A DNA stretch of 64,000 nucleotides from contig NZ_JAYKTS010000003.1 in NCBI RefSeq assembly GCF_037024155.1, positions 1 to 64,000 of the forward strand, given 5' to 3'. The notes below the pieces were generated by a model. That model did no database searches. It saw only the letters and a program-made list of their open reading frames with translations, and was not told the DNA's origin. The DNA is from Bacillus sp. 2205SS5-2 (lineage in GTDB: Bacteria; Bacillota; Bacilli; Bacillales; Bacillaceae_K). This document shows, in pieces, positions 51,588 to 59,503 of this stretch. The first letter of the stretch is position 1; each line of letters starts with the position of its first letter. Both the position numbers and the translations under genes were made by a program.

Positions 51588-51700
51588 TCCAGCTGCAGTG
51601 GCTAGGGACTCGGGCATTTGTCAGCCCACTGCGTGAATCGGGATTCACTACGTGTACTGTCAGATGCCTGCCGTCCCTGGGCAGCCACTTCCGCTTTTCG
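51588..51700 (-). repeat. R2 structured repeat, copy c
   Basis: The copy runs from GCTCCAGCTGCAGTGGCTAG to CAGCCACTTCCGCTTTTCG. It is in the reverse orientation to copy a (18597). The apex hairpin GTGAATC-GG-GATTCAC keeps pairing although both arms differ from copy a. Confidence 0.85.
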
Positions 51701-51702
51701 TG

Positions 51703-51816
51703 ATCCAGCTGCAGTGGCTAGGGACTCGGGCATTTGTCAGCCCACTACGTGAAGCAGGCTTCACTGCGTGTCCTGCCAGATGCCTGCCGTCCCTGGGCAG
51801 CCACTTCCGCTTTTCG
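51703..51816 (-). repeat. R2 structured repeat, copy d
   Basis: It follows copy c directly and is nearly identical to it, with the apex GTGAAGC-AG-GCTTCAC. Its right end CCGCTTTTCG joins the resumed M10 sequence. Confidence 0.85.
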
Positions 51817-51892
51817 TAATTGATGCCCGAAACAAAGTTATATCACAGATGATTAACTGATACGAAAAGCCACAATCTTTGCGAAAACAGCC

Positions 51893-52088
51893 TAATTAAA
51901 ACAGCTTAGTTGCTGTTTTTTTGTTTTTTGAAGGAAGTGTAGTTAAAATCATCATCTTTCTAATATAGTTGGCAGGAGTTGAGATAGAGATATCGAAATA
52001 GTTAATGAATAGGTTTTCATTTTTGTGAAATAGGGTAAATTCATTAGGAATTTTCAAATAAATAATTGGAGGAAAGGGTGACTAATAC
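51893..52088. other. Gene-free stretch before the methyltransferase gene
   Basis: A short hairpin-like AACAGCTTAGTTGCTGTTTT followed by T sits at 51900-51925 and may act as a weak terminator. No other feature is visible before the AATTGGAGGAAAGG site. Confidence 0.4.
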
Positions 52089-52874
52089 ATGAAAATAGAT
52101 TTCGGGAAAGTAGCCCAACCGTATTTAAAGTCACGCGATGATATTCCGAATAATTTTTTTGAGAGTTTAGCTCTCAGAGGAATACAGTTTAAAGGTAAGC
52201 GGATAGCGGATATAGGCGCAGGAACAGGAGTACTTACGCGAAAGATCCATAAAAGAGGAGGCGAAGTAGTCGGTATTGAGCCTTCGACCTTAATTGATGT
52301 CGCACAGCAACTGAATGAGAAATATTTGACATCGGTTCCCTATCGCAAGGAATATGCTGAACAAACATCCCTTCAAGATCAAGAGTGTGATCTTGTCACC
52401 GTCTTTCGAGCATGGCACTGGTTTGATCGTGAAAAAACGATTAAAGAAGTGGATCGAATCTTGAAAAATCATGGTGTGATGATAGTAGGAGACTCAGGAT
52501 TTTCACTGACTCATCCACTCGTTCAAGAAACTTTATCGTTTTTGCAAAAAAGAAGTACTGTTAAAGCGCCAGGTTCTAAGGCCGAAAGTAAACAAAGAAT
52601 TAATGGTTTTCCTGTAGAGTGGTTTACTGAGTGGGAAGACGGGGGCTTTGATATCATCGAAATGTACAAGAAACAGTATGAGGTTTCATTTACCATTGAC
52701 CAATGGTGTGACCGAATTGAGTCGATTTCTTGGCTTGCAGAGGAGAAGGCGGATCGCCGTCAAGAAGTAATGAATGAATTGAAAGAGCATCTTATTCATA
52801 CATATGCGATGCAGGAGCTCGTCACTATTCCACATACCTACCAATTAGTCATCTTGAAGAAGTTGAAAAAATAG
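52089..52874 (+). CDS. SAM-dependent methyltransferase (class I)
   Basis: The 261-aa protein has the SAM-binding motif GKRIADIGAGTGVLTRKIHK near residue 36, an acidic GIEPS at the second strand, and the DLVTVFRAWHWFDREKTIKE stretch near residue 101, common in UbiE/ubiquinone-type Methyltransf_11 enzymes. The substrate is unknown. The start follows GGAGGAAAGGGTGACTAATAC. The NAT gene follows after 15 bases, so they are probably cotranscribed. Confidence 0.8.
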   Translation: MKIDFGKVAQPYLKSRDDIPNNFFESLALRGIQFKGKRIADIGAGTGVLTRKIHKRGGEVVGIEPSTLIDVAQQLNEKYLTSVPYRKEYAEQTSLQDQECDLVTVFRAWHWFDREKTIKEVDRILKNHGVMIVGDSGFSLTHPLVQETLSFLQKRSTVKAPGSKAESKQRINGFPVEWFTEWEDGGFDIIEMYKKQYEVSFTIDQWCDRIESISWLAEEKADRRQEVMNELKEHLIHTYAMQELVTIPHTYQLVILKKLKK

Positions 52875-52889
52875 GTTGTGGAGGAGCTA

Positions 52890-53678
52890 GTGGATAGATA
52901 TGTGAACCATTTGTATTTGCAGAAAGAACCGCCTGGCGGTAATTATTTACAGCGTTTAATTCAACATCATCTTCTTCGTATTCCTTATGAAACTATTAGC
53001 AAGTTTCATTATTTTGTACATGGTCCACAACCTATCCCGGCGTTTAGTGAGTTCATGGATAACTTGGAACATCAACATTGGGGAGGAACATGCTTTACAC
53101 TCAATATTAACTTTGCAAGATTACTCAATGAGCTTGGTTTTCAGACGAATTATGTGCGTGTCAATCCAGGACATCTGGGGCTGATGGTGACTCTTGAAGG
53201 AAGACGGTACTACGTAGATGTTGGTTATGGCTCGCCAATAATGAAGCCGGTTGTTTTAGATCAAAAAAAATTCCAAGTTTTACATGGCTTTGGAGAAGAA
53301 ATCACCTTCACTCAAAAGGATTATGATGTTTTTGAAATTGATCGTCGGAGTAACGGCAAGTCTTTTGTGAAGAAAAGAATTGAATGGAAGCCGTTAACTG
53401 AAGCCGAAATTTCAACTGATATCGATCAATCATATGAAGATTCAGCTGACAATCAGAATATGCGACGAATTACGGCTGTCAAATTTCAAGGTAACACCTG
53501 TTACTATTTAAAGAATGAATCGTTAAAGGTGATGACTTACCGCAACATAAGAGAATACCAAATGCGAAGCTATCCTAAGTGGCGAGATGCAGTTCAAAAG
53601 GTTTATGGTTTTCAGGATGAAGCTTTAGAAGCAGCTGTAAAGTTTCTGCAAGATCGAGACGTTACTATCTTCAAGTAA
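52890..53678 (+). CDS. nat: Arylamine N-acetyltransferase
   Basis: The 262-aa protein fits the NAT family: RIPYETISKFHYFVHG near residue 30, the catalytic Cys68 in HWGGTCFTLNINFARLLNEL, His95 in NPGHLGLMV and Asp110 in YYVDVGYGSP. It transfers acetyl from acetyl-CoA to arylamines or hydrazines through Cys68. GTG 52890 lies five bases after GGAGG; GTG 52878 would overlap that site. It appears cotranscribed with the methyltransferase gene. Confidence 0.88.
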   Translation: MDRYVNHLYLQKEPPGGNYLQRLIQHHLLRIPYETISKFHYFVHGPQPIPAFSEFMDNLEHQHWGGTCFTLNINFARLLNELGFQTNYVRVNPGHLGLMVTLEGRRYYVDVGYGSPIMKPVVLDQKKFQVLHGFGEEITFTQKDYDVFEIDRRSNGKSFVKKRIEWKPLTEAEISTDIDQSYEDSADNQNMRRITAVKFQGNTCYYLKNESLKVMTYRNIREYQMRSYPKWRDAVQKVYGFQDEALEAAVKFLQDRDVTIFK

Positions 53679-53690
53679 TGCTAATATATG

Positions 53691-53718
53691 TAAGCCCTGC
53701 ATCTGCAGGGTTTTTGTT
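53691..53718 (+). terminator. Terminator after the nat gene
   Basis: AGCCCTGCA-TC-TGCAGGGTT is followed by TTTG. It starts 12 bases after the stop. Confidence 0.8.
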
Positions 53719-54008
53719 GTGTGATCCCTCAAAAAATTTAACTCGAGAAAGTTTAGCGGCAGCACAATGCACTCTGCTTTTCGTAGCCCAGCGGCAGCAC
53801 TACCTGCTACCGATTTTGTGCATTGAATAGGTTTTGGCGGGTAGAGAGAAGATAGAGAAATTGTGCTAGAAATTCAGAGTGAAAAGGTGTATGATACTTT
53901 TTTGAGAAACTAAAGTAAGACAAATATTGCGAAGCTTCTTGTTGTTACGTTATGATGTTAAAAGATGGAATTATGGTTTGGAATTCTGATGAGTAGGATG
54001 ATGAGGTT
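53719..54008. other. Gene-free stretch before dgkB
   Basis: About 290 bases with no open frame. A tandem motif (AGCGGCAGCAC occurs at about 53756 and 53790) and a TATGAT about 50 bases before dgkB, which may be its -10, are the only things seen. Confidence 0.4.
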
Positions 54009-54959
54009 ATGAAAAGAGCAAGAATAATATACAATCCGACCTCTGGACGAGAGCTTTTTAAAAAGCATCTTCCAGAGGTGTTAATGAAATTAGAACAAGC
54101 TGGTTATGAAACAAGCTGTCATGCGACCACATCTGAAGGAGATGCGACGAAGGCAGCTCAAGTTGCGGTGGAGCGGAAGTATGATTTAGTCGTTGCAGCC
54201 GGAGGAGATGGCACGTTAAATGAGGTCGTGAATGGTCTTGCGGATCAAGACTATCGGCCGAAGCTTGGAATTATCCCAATGGGCACGACCAATGACTTTG
54301 CCCGTGCAGTTCATTTACCTAAAGATATTGAAAAAGCGGTGGATATTATCATAAAGGGTGATACGATCCCGGTTGATATTGGCCGAATGAATGAAAAATA
54401 TTTTATTAATATCGCAGGTGGAGGACGTTTAACTGAATTAACCTATGAAGTGCCAAGTAAGCTGAAAACGATGCTGGGTCAACTGGCATATTATTTAAAA
54501 GGAATTGAAATGCTCCCTTCTTTACGTCCTTCCAAAGTGTCGATAGAGTATGATGGCAAGCTGTTTGAAGGAGAAGTTCAGCTCTTTTTAATCGGCTTAA
54601 CCAATTCAGTCGGTGGATTTGAACGCTTAGCACCAGATGCCTCTATTAATGATGGCCTATTTACACTGTTAATTTTAAAAAAATGTAATCTTGCTGAGTT
54701 TATTCGTATTGCCTCACTCGCCATACGGGGGGAGCATCTGAGTGATCCTAATGTGATTTATTGTAAAGCGAACCGAGTGAAGGTTTATGCGGAAGAAAAA
54801 GTACAACTGAATTTGGACGGTGAATTTGGCGGCTTATTGCCAGCTGAATTTGAGAACCTCTATCGTCATTTAGAAGTGTTTGTTCCACTTGATAATATTC
54901 GGAAAGAAGACCGTGTAGATGATCAACGACTTGAAGTAGCAAAGAATACTGACTGTTAA
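54009..54959 (+). CDS. dgkB: Diacylglycerol kinase
   Basis: The 316-aa protein has the lipid kinase catalytic loop VVAAGGDGTLNEVVNGLAD near residue 60 and the GIIPMGTTNDFARAVHLP stretch near residue 88, and begins RARIIYNPTSGRELFKKHLP. DgkB phosphorylates soluble-pool diacylglycerol, recycling it to phosphatidate after lipoteichoic acid synthesis. The start follows GATGATGAGGTT. It lies next to rlmCD as in B. subtilis yerQ-yefA. Confidence 0.95.
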   Translation: MKRARIIYNPTSGRELFKKHLPEVLMKLEQAGYETSCHATTSEGDATKAAQVAVERKYDLVVAAGGDGTLNEVVNGLADQDYRPKLGIIPMGTTNDFARAVHLPKDIEKAVDIIIKGDTIPVDIGRMNEKYFINIAGGGRLTELTYEVPSKLKTMLGQLAYYLKGIEMLPSLRPSKVSIEYDGKLFEGEVQLFLIGLTNSVGGFERLAPDASINDGLFTLLILKKCNLAEFIRIASLAIRGEHLSDPNVIYCKANRVKVYAEEKVQLNLDGEFGGLLPAEFENLYRHLEVFVPLDNIRKEDRVDDQRLEVAKNTDC

Positions 54960-54965
54960 CAGTAA

Positions 54966-55001
54966 TCTCCTAGACATCTTTTGTTTGGGAGTTTTTTCTA
55001 G
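54966..55001 (+). terminator. Terminator after dgkB
   Basis: CTCCTAGAC and GTTTGGGAG pair, with some G-T pairs, and are followed by six T. Confidence 0.75.
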
Positions 55002-55116
55002 GTTTTTTTTTCAACAATATCTATACCCTTTAAAGTATCGATTTGGATGCATCTTTTCGCTTTTTTTGAACCAAATTACTGAAAAAGTAAAAGTTTCATC
55101 GAATAGTAAATAAAAA

Positions 55117-55277
55117 GGCTGTTTTCGCAAAGTTTGTTGCTTTTCAAACCAGTCAATAAAAGGCGATATAGCTTTGTTTCGGTGCATCTATGGGTCTATT
55201 TTGAATGGGAATCATCCCGAAAATGGAGAATTCCATCTTTAGTTAGACTAAAGAGCCACAATGTATATGAAAAGTCT
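55117..55277 (+). mobile_element. MITE M11, right end damaged
   Basis: It starts GGCTGTTTTCGCAAAGTTTG and carries the core GGCGATATAGCTTTGTTTCGG, but ends in AAAAGTCTC instead of GAAAAGAGCC. The centre has several changes. Confidence 0.75.
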
Positions 55278-55301
55278 CGTACCTAAAAAGGAGGAGAGGT
55301 T

Positions 55302-55466
55302 ATGCTGGTATTTTCTACGATCAATCTCGAAATGCATAAGAAAGAGGTTCTTTCATTTCCAAGAGAAACGTTTTGGGTGAGCATTGGACCGCAGAGGAAT
55401 GACTGGAATGAAGCAGACTATTTTACATGTTGTTTTATCCTCTACTCCGAAGGCAAGAGATCATAA
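55302..55466 (+). pseudogene. Short frame resembling the N-terminus of a GNAT acetyltransferase
   Basis: A strong site (GGAGGAGAGGTT) precedes a 54-aa frame MLVFSTINLEMHKKEVLSFP that ends at 55466. The beginning resembles Bacillus GNAT proteins with an N-terminal INLEKHK pattern, but the acetyl-CoA motif is absent. It points toward the converging gene at 55535, so it looks like a truncated remnant. Confidence 0.4.
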
Positions 55467-55534
55467 GACAAGCCGTCCAAAAGAAGCTTTCAATCGGCTT
55501 GTCTACCGTTGTGACCGATTATGGACTCCTTTTG

Positions 55535-55966
55535 CTATTCTCGTTCTCGTGCCGATCTTACATTCCAGTTCTTTTCAATTTCTACCGCCATCTCCCAGAC
55601 GAAATTTTCGTTTTGAAGTTCAATTTCTCCAATAATAATAGAGCCTAATCTCCCGTTAATTGTAGTAAAATTTAAGGGTATTTTAGTGGTCTCAACAGAA
55701 ATTAACTTCACCTCAATTTGAGTATAGGTACGCTCTTGCTGGTTGTGGTCAAAGATGGCATCATGCTGCTCCTGCATAAATGAATCATACGCTTGCCGGT
55801 CTTCCCAAAGTCCTAATATATACGCTTCTTCACGAGTAAAACTCCAACCTCCACACTGAAAAATAAAGCCTGAAACCTGGGCAAGAGACTTCCACTGTTG
55901 TTGAGCAGTAGAAAAAGTCGATTGGTTGGCAGTTGGCACCACGCAGCGAATGAATTTGATTAACAC
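55535..55966 (-). CDS. DUF4937 / YdbC family protein
   Basis: The 143-aa protein begins LIKFIRCVVPTANQSTFSTA and has the SLAQVSGFIFQCGGWS motif near residue 32 and AYILGLWEDRQAYDSFMQEQ near residue 49. These match the YdbC-type ferredoxin-like monooxygenase fold (DUF4937). GTG 55966 lies after AAGGTGATAAAG and gives the normal family N-terminus; the frame is open to 56014. The function is unknown. Confidence 0.7.
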   Translation of the reverse strand: MLIKFIRCVVPTANQSTFSTAQQQWKSLAQVSGFIFQCGGWSFTREEAYILGLWEDRQAYDSFMQEQHDAIFDHNQQERTYTQIEVKLISVETTKIPLNFTTINGRLGSIIIGEIELQNENFVWEMAVEIEKNWNVRSARERE

Positions 55967-56108
55967 CTTTATCACCTTCTCGTTCTTGAATATAGCCAGA
56001 ATGGATAAATGCAATATGCCTTACCCTATCTAGAACCTTGTTTCCCATAGTATAAGCGGTTGTGATACAATCAGGAAAGCAAAAAATGAACGTAAAGGAA
56101 GTAGATTT

Positions 56109-57485
56109 ATGAGCAAACAACTCCCTGTAAAGAAAAATGATTATATTGACGCAACGTTTGTAGATTTAACTCATGATGGAAATGGTGTGACAAAAGTAGA
56201 CGGCTACCCTATATTTGTCCCGAATGCGCTACCTGGAGAAAAAGGGAAAGTGAAAATTATCAAAACTAGCAAAAATTTCGGTCTTGGACGCTTGCTGGAG
56301 ATCAATCAAGAAAGCCCTTTTCGCCAAGAACCGCCCTGCCCCATCTACCGAGAATGTGGCGGTTGTCAAATTCAGCATATGAATTATGAAGGTCAGCTAT
56401 TAGCAAAAGAAAAGCATGTGCGTGATGTGATGCAGCGAATTGGTAAACTAAAAGAGGTTACGATCCATCCGACGCTAGGCATGGACGAACCGTGGCGATA
56501 TCGCAATAAATCACAAGTACCAGTTGGATTACAAAATGGTGAGGTTGTTGCTGGTTTTTACGCGAAACGTAGTCATGAGATTGTTGATATGCCTTATTGC
56601 ATCATTCAGGATAAGCGAAATGATGAGGTCGTTTCACTCGTGAAGGACCTTTGCGAAAAATATGGTATTCTTCCATATGATGAGGAAAAACATCGTGGTT
56701 CTCTCCGTCATGTGATGGTTCGGTCAGGCTTTCGAACTGATGAAGTCATGATTGTGTTTATCACAAGAACAGCAAAATTAGCCAACAAACAACAATTAAT
56801 TGAGGAAATTCAAGCCCAAATTCCGGGAGTAAAGTCGATAGTTCAAAATATTAACAGCAAACGTACGAATGTGATTTTCGGAAGTGAAACAAATGTTCTG
56901 TGGGGAGAAGAAGTCATTTATGATTCCATTGGTGATGTGAAGTTTGCGATTTCAGCTCGTTCGTTTTATCAAGTAAATCCTGAACAAACGAAGGTTTTAT
57001 ATGATAAAGCATTAGAATACGCCGCCCTCAAGGGGGATGAGACGGTTATTGATGCATACTGTGGAATCGGAACGATCTCCTTATTCCTCGCTCAAAAAGC
57101 GAAGAAAGTGTATGGAGTTGAAATTGTACCAGAGGCGATTGAAGATGCCAAACGAAATGCTGCTATAAATAAAATGGATAATGTTGAATTTAACGTAGGT
57201 GCCTCTGAAGAAGTGATTCCGAAATGGTACGAAGCGGGCATTGAAGCAGATGTGTTAGTCGTTGATCCGCCGCGAAAAGGCTGTGATGAACACTTGCTAG
57301 AGACGATTTTAACGATGAAGCCAAAGAAGGTTGTGTATGTGTCGTGCAATCCTGCGACGTTAGCAAGAGACCTTCGTGTATTAGAGGATGGCGGCTATCG
57401 AACAATTGAAATACAGCCGGTCGACATGTTCCCGCAAACGATGCATTGTGAAGCGGTCGCGATGATTGAGTATCAAAATGAATAG
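56109..57485 (+). CDS. rlmCD: 23S rRNA (uracil-5-)-methyltransferase RlmCD
   Basis: The 458-aa TrmA-family enzyme has an N-terminal TRAM domain ([20 protein letters not shown]). The 4Fe-4S cysteines lie in [17 protein letters not shown] near residue 76, the SAM site in [16 protein letters not shown] near residue 313, and the catalytic Cys in [14 protein letters not shown] near residue 413. In B. subtilis the ortholog YefA methylates U747 and U1939 of 23S rRNA. The start follows GTAAAGGAAGTAGATTT. Confidence 0.93.
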   Translation: MSKQLPVKKNDYIDATFVDLTHDGNGVTKVDGYPIFVPNALPGEKGKVKIIKTSKNFGLGRLLEINQESPFRQEPPCPIYRECGGCQIQHMNYEGQLLAKEKHVRDVMQRIGKLKEVTIHPTLGMDEPWRYRNKSQVPVGLQNGEVVAGFYAKRSHEIVDMPYCIIQDKRNDEVVSLVKDLCEKYGILPYDEEKHRGSLRHVMVRSGFRTDEVMIVFITRTAKLANKQQLIEEIQAQIPGVKSIVQNINSKRTNVIFGSETNVLWGEEVIYDSIGDVKFAISARSFYQVNPEQTKVLYDKALEYAALKGDETVIDAYCGIGTISLFLAQKAKKVYGVEIVPEAIEDAKRNAAINKMDNVEFNVGASEEVIPKWYEAGIEADVLVVDPPRKGCDEHLLETILTMKPKKVVYVSCNPATLARDLRVLEDGGYRTIEIQPVDMFPQTMHCEAVAMIEYQNE

Positions 57486-57487
57486 AA

Positions 57488-57527
57488 AAAAGAGCCTCTA
57501 CTAATCTTAAAGTAGAGGCTTTTTTTA
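57488..57527 (+). terminator. Terminator after rlmCD
   Basis: AGAGCCTCTACT and AGTAGAGGCTTTTTTT form a 10-bp stem with a 9-base loop and a seven-T run. Confidence 0.9.
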
Positions 57528-57530
57528 GAA

Positions 57531-57680
57531 GGCTCTTTTCGTATACATTGTTGCTCTTGACACAAAGAAAAAACAGGCAGTAGGGTTTTTCGATTGATTT
57601 CTTCCTTTTTATCTAGAAATGAAGAATTTTTCATTAGGAAAGGCTGTTTTCGCAAAGATTGTTGCTTTTCGAAAACAGCC
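57531..57680 (-). mobile_element. Subfamily B element with exact target duplication
   Basis: The 150-bp element runs from GGCTCTTTTCGTATACATTG to GCTTTTCGAAAACAGCC. It is flanked by exact 8-bp copies TTTTAGAA (57523-57530 and 57681-57688). The left copy lies in the T tract of the rlmCD terminator. Confidence 0.9.
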
Positions 57681-57718
57681 TTTTAGAAGAAATAGGACGA
57701 AAGGGAGGTGAGTTGAAT

Positions 57719-58018
57719 TTACTTAGATGGTTTTAAAATCGTCCGCTGTAGGGGAACTCCACTCATACTAACATTTCTTTCGTAAAACAAAAACTGACGA
57801 CCGTCAATAAGGAATCGTCCATTTCCTTCATAGTGTACTTTTTTTCCTTGGGCTTTAAGTTTTTCTTGTATAGCGTTTATATAGTTGTTTTGATCAAAAA
57901 AACGCTCGTCAAAATCAAAAAAAAGATAATCCTTTCGGTAACCCATTAACCAATTGAATAAAAATAGGATACCTACCATAGTCGCAACTAGTGTAAGTGC
58001 AGTAACAGTGATTTCCAA
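57719..58018 (-). CDS. Small protein with one membrane helix, unknown function
   Basis: The 99-aa protein has one N-terminal membrane segment (about residues 2-25, EITVTALTLVATMVGILFLF). A charged soluble domain follows, with FDFDERFFDQNNYINAIQEK and an NGRFLIDGRQFLFYER stretch. TTG 58018 is six bases after AAGAGGG; an in-frame TTG at 58036 has no site ahead of it. No family is recognised. It is divergent from des. Confidence 0.5.
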   Translation of the reverse strand: MEITVTALTLVATMVGILFLFNWLMGYRKDYLFFDFDERFFDQNNYINAIQEKLKAQGKKVHYEGNGRFLIDGRQFLFYERNVSMSGVPLQRTILKPSK

Positions 58019-58133
58019 AGTAATCCCTCTTTTCAATGGATATATTTGCTTGTATTACTATACGAATGACCTGAGTGAATTGTTTCAAATTGTTTGGAAT
58101 TTATGGCTGATTTTTTTGGGGGGGATTACCTGT

Positions 58134-58162
58134 ATGACATTTGTCATGTTTTGTCCATGACA
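58134..58162. promoter_or_regulatory. Likely DesR binding region upstream of des
   Basis: ATGACATTTGTCAT is a palindrome and is followed by TGTCCATGACA, giving four TGTCAT-like half-sites. Regulation of des by phosphorylated DesR binding to repeated sites upstream of the promoter is established in B. subtilis. A GATAAT at 58192-58197 may be the -10. Assignment here is by position and symmetry. Confidence 0.55.
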
Positions 58163-58212
58163 CCTATGCCTACACAAAAAATTATCCTTAAGATAATATT
58201 GAAATTACTAAG

Positions 58213-58373
58213 GGTTCTTTCATATGCATTGTTGCTGTTGAATCTATAATTTTGAGGAAACACCCATTTTTGCAGAGATTGCATTTAAATGAATATGAAA
58301 AGATGATCCGAAGCCAAGCTATATTCTATTTTATAGACTGGTACAAAAAGCAACAAACTTTGTGAAAACAACC
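58213..58373 (-). mobile_element. MITE M13 in the des leader
   Basis: It starts GGTTCTTTCATATGCATTGT and ends CTTTGTGAAAACAACC in reverse orientation. The flanking 8-mers TTACTAAG and TTACTAAA differ at one base. It lies between the likely des promoter region and the des start codon at 58402. Confidence 0.85.
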
Positions 58374-58401
58374 TTACTAAAAGAAGAAGGGAAAAAATCC
58401 G

Positions 58402-59466
58402 ATGACCAAACCTAATTTCAAAGCATTACGGAAACAGATTGCCCCTTATGAAGCACCAAATTTGAAAAAGAGCATTTGGCAAATGGTGAATACATTTATC
58501 CCATTTTTCGCCTTGTGGTTTCTTGCCTATCAAAGTCTATCGATCTCCTTTGCGCTTACGTTAGTGATTAGCGTAGTTGCAGCTGGATTTTTAGTTAGAA
58601 TTTTTATCATTTTTCATGATTGCTGTCATTACTCATTCTTTAAAAATCGAAAAGCTAATAAGATTCTTGGTACCATTACCGGCGTGATGACGATGTTTCC
58701 ATTTAGTCAGTGGCAACATGATCATTCTGTCCATCATGCGACAAGCTCAAATTTAGACAAGCGTGGAATCGGCGACATTTGGATGTTGACGGTCGATGAA
58801 TATCTAGCATTATCTAAGATGCAGAAAATCGGATATCGCTTGTATCGAAATCCGATTGTGATGTTCGGTTTAGGTCCGATATATGTGTTCCTGATTAAAA
58901 ATCGATTTAATCGTAAAGAGGCTAGATCGGATGAACGCTTGAATACCTACCTTGCAAATATTCTCATTATTGGTCTTGTTGCAGTTTTAGGTTGGACACT
59001 TGGCTGGGCGCCATTCTTAATCGTACAAGGAACAATATTCTTTCTTTCGGGTGTAGGTGGAATTTGGTTGTTTTACGTACAACACACATTCGAAGATTCG
59101 TATTTTGAAGAAAATGAACATTGGGAGTATGTATTAGCAGCCGTTGAAGGAAGTTCATTCTACAAGCTTCCTAAAGTCCTGCAATTTTTAACAGGGAATA
59201 TTGGCTATCACCATGTCCATCATTTAAGTCCAAGAGTTCCGAATTACATGCTGGAAGAGGCTCATAATAATATTGATATTTTACAAAAAGTACCAACTAT
59301 AACGTTGGCGACAAGTTTAAAGTCACTTAAATTCCGTTTATGGGATGAAGATAGTAAAAACTTTATTGGATATAGAGGAATTAAGACAGTAGTAAAAGAA
59401 AAAGAAAAGAAAGAGGCTTTGTCCCAAGTGAAGCTCATACAAAGAAAGAAACCTGTGATAAGATAG
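58402..59466 (+). CDS. des: Membrane fatty acid desaturase (delta-5 Des type)
   Basis: The 354-aa membrane protein has the three histidine boxes HDCCHYSFF near residue 74, HDHSVHHATSS near residue 110 and GYHHVHHLSPR near residue 272 between four to six membrane segments. In B. subtilis Des introduces double bonds into membrane phospholipid chains after cold shock. Its start region has AAGAAGAAGGGAAAAAATCC. desK and desR follow, so sensing and response are encoded together. Confidence 0.93.
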   Translation: MTKPNFKALRKQIAPYEAPNLKKSIWQMVNTFIPFFALWFLAYQSLSISFALTLVISVVAAGFLVRIFIIFHDCCHYSFFKNRKANKILGTITGVMTMFPFSQWQHDHSVHHATSSNLDKRGIGDIWMLTVDEYLALSKMQKIGYRLYRNPIVMFGLGPIYVFLIKNRFNRKEARSDERLNTYLANILIIGLVAVLGWTLGWAPFLIVQGTIFFLSGVGGIWLFYVQHTFEDSYFEENEHWEYVLAAVEGSSFYKLPKVLQFLTGNIGYHHVHHLSPRVPNYMLEEAHNNIDILQKVPTITLATSLKSLKFRLWDEDSKNFIGYRGIKTVVKEKEKKEALSQVKLIQRKKPVIR

Positions 59467-59503
59467 CAGATAGGTCACTGATTAGGATAAAAGGAGTGCT
59501 ATT

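Larger units (their letters stand above)
51494..51892 (-). mobile_element. MITE M10 (reverse) containing a nested pair of R2 repeats
   Basis: The left part is GGCTCTTTTCGTATACATTG to ATTAAAAACAGACGAA and the right part TGATGCCCGAAACAAAG to TTTGCGAAAACAGCC. Together they make one reverse-oriented element. Exact 8-bp duplications TAATTAAA flank it (51486-51493 and 51893-51900). About 230 bases of R2 repeats separate its halves. Confidence 0.92.

Noticed and set aside
55384-55648. Plus-strand frames of 73-83 aa overlapping the DUF4937 gene
   Set aside because: They are antisense to a recognisable family gene and lack binding sites; the short frame at 55302 is the better candidate there.
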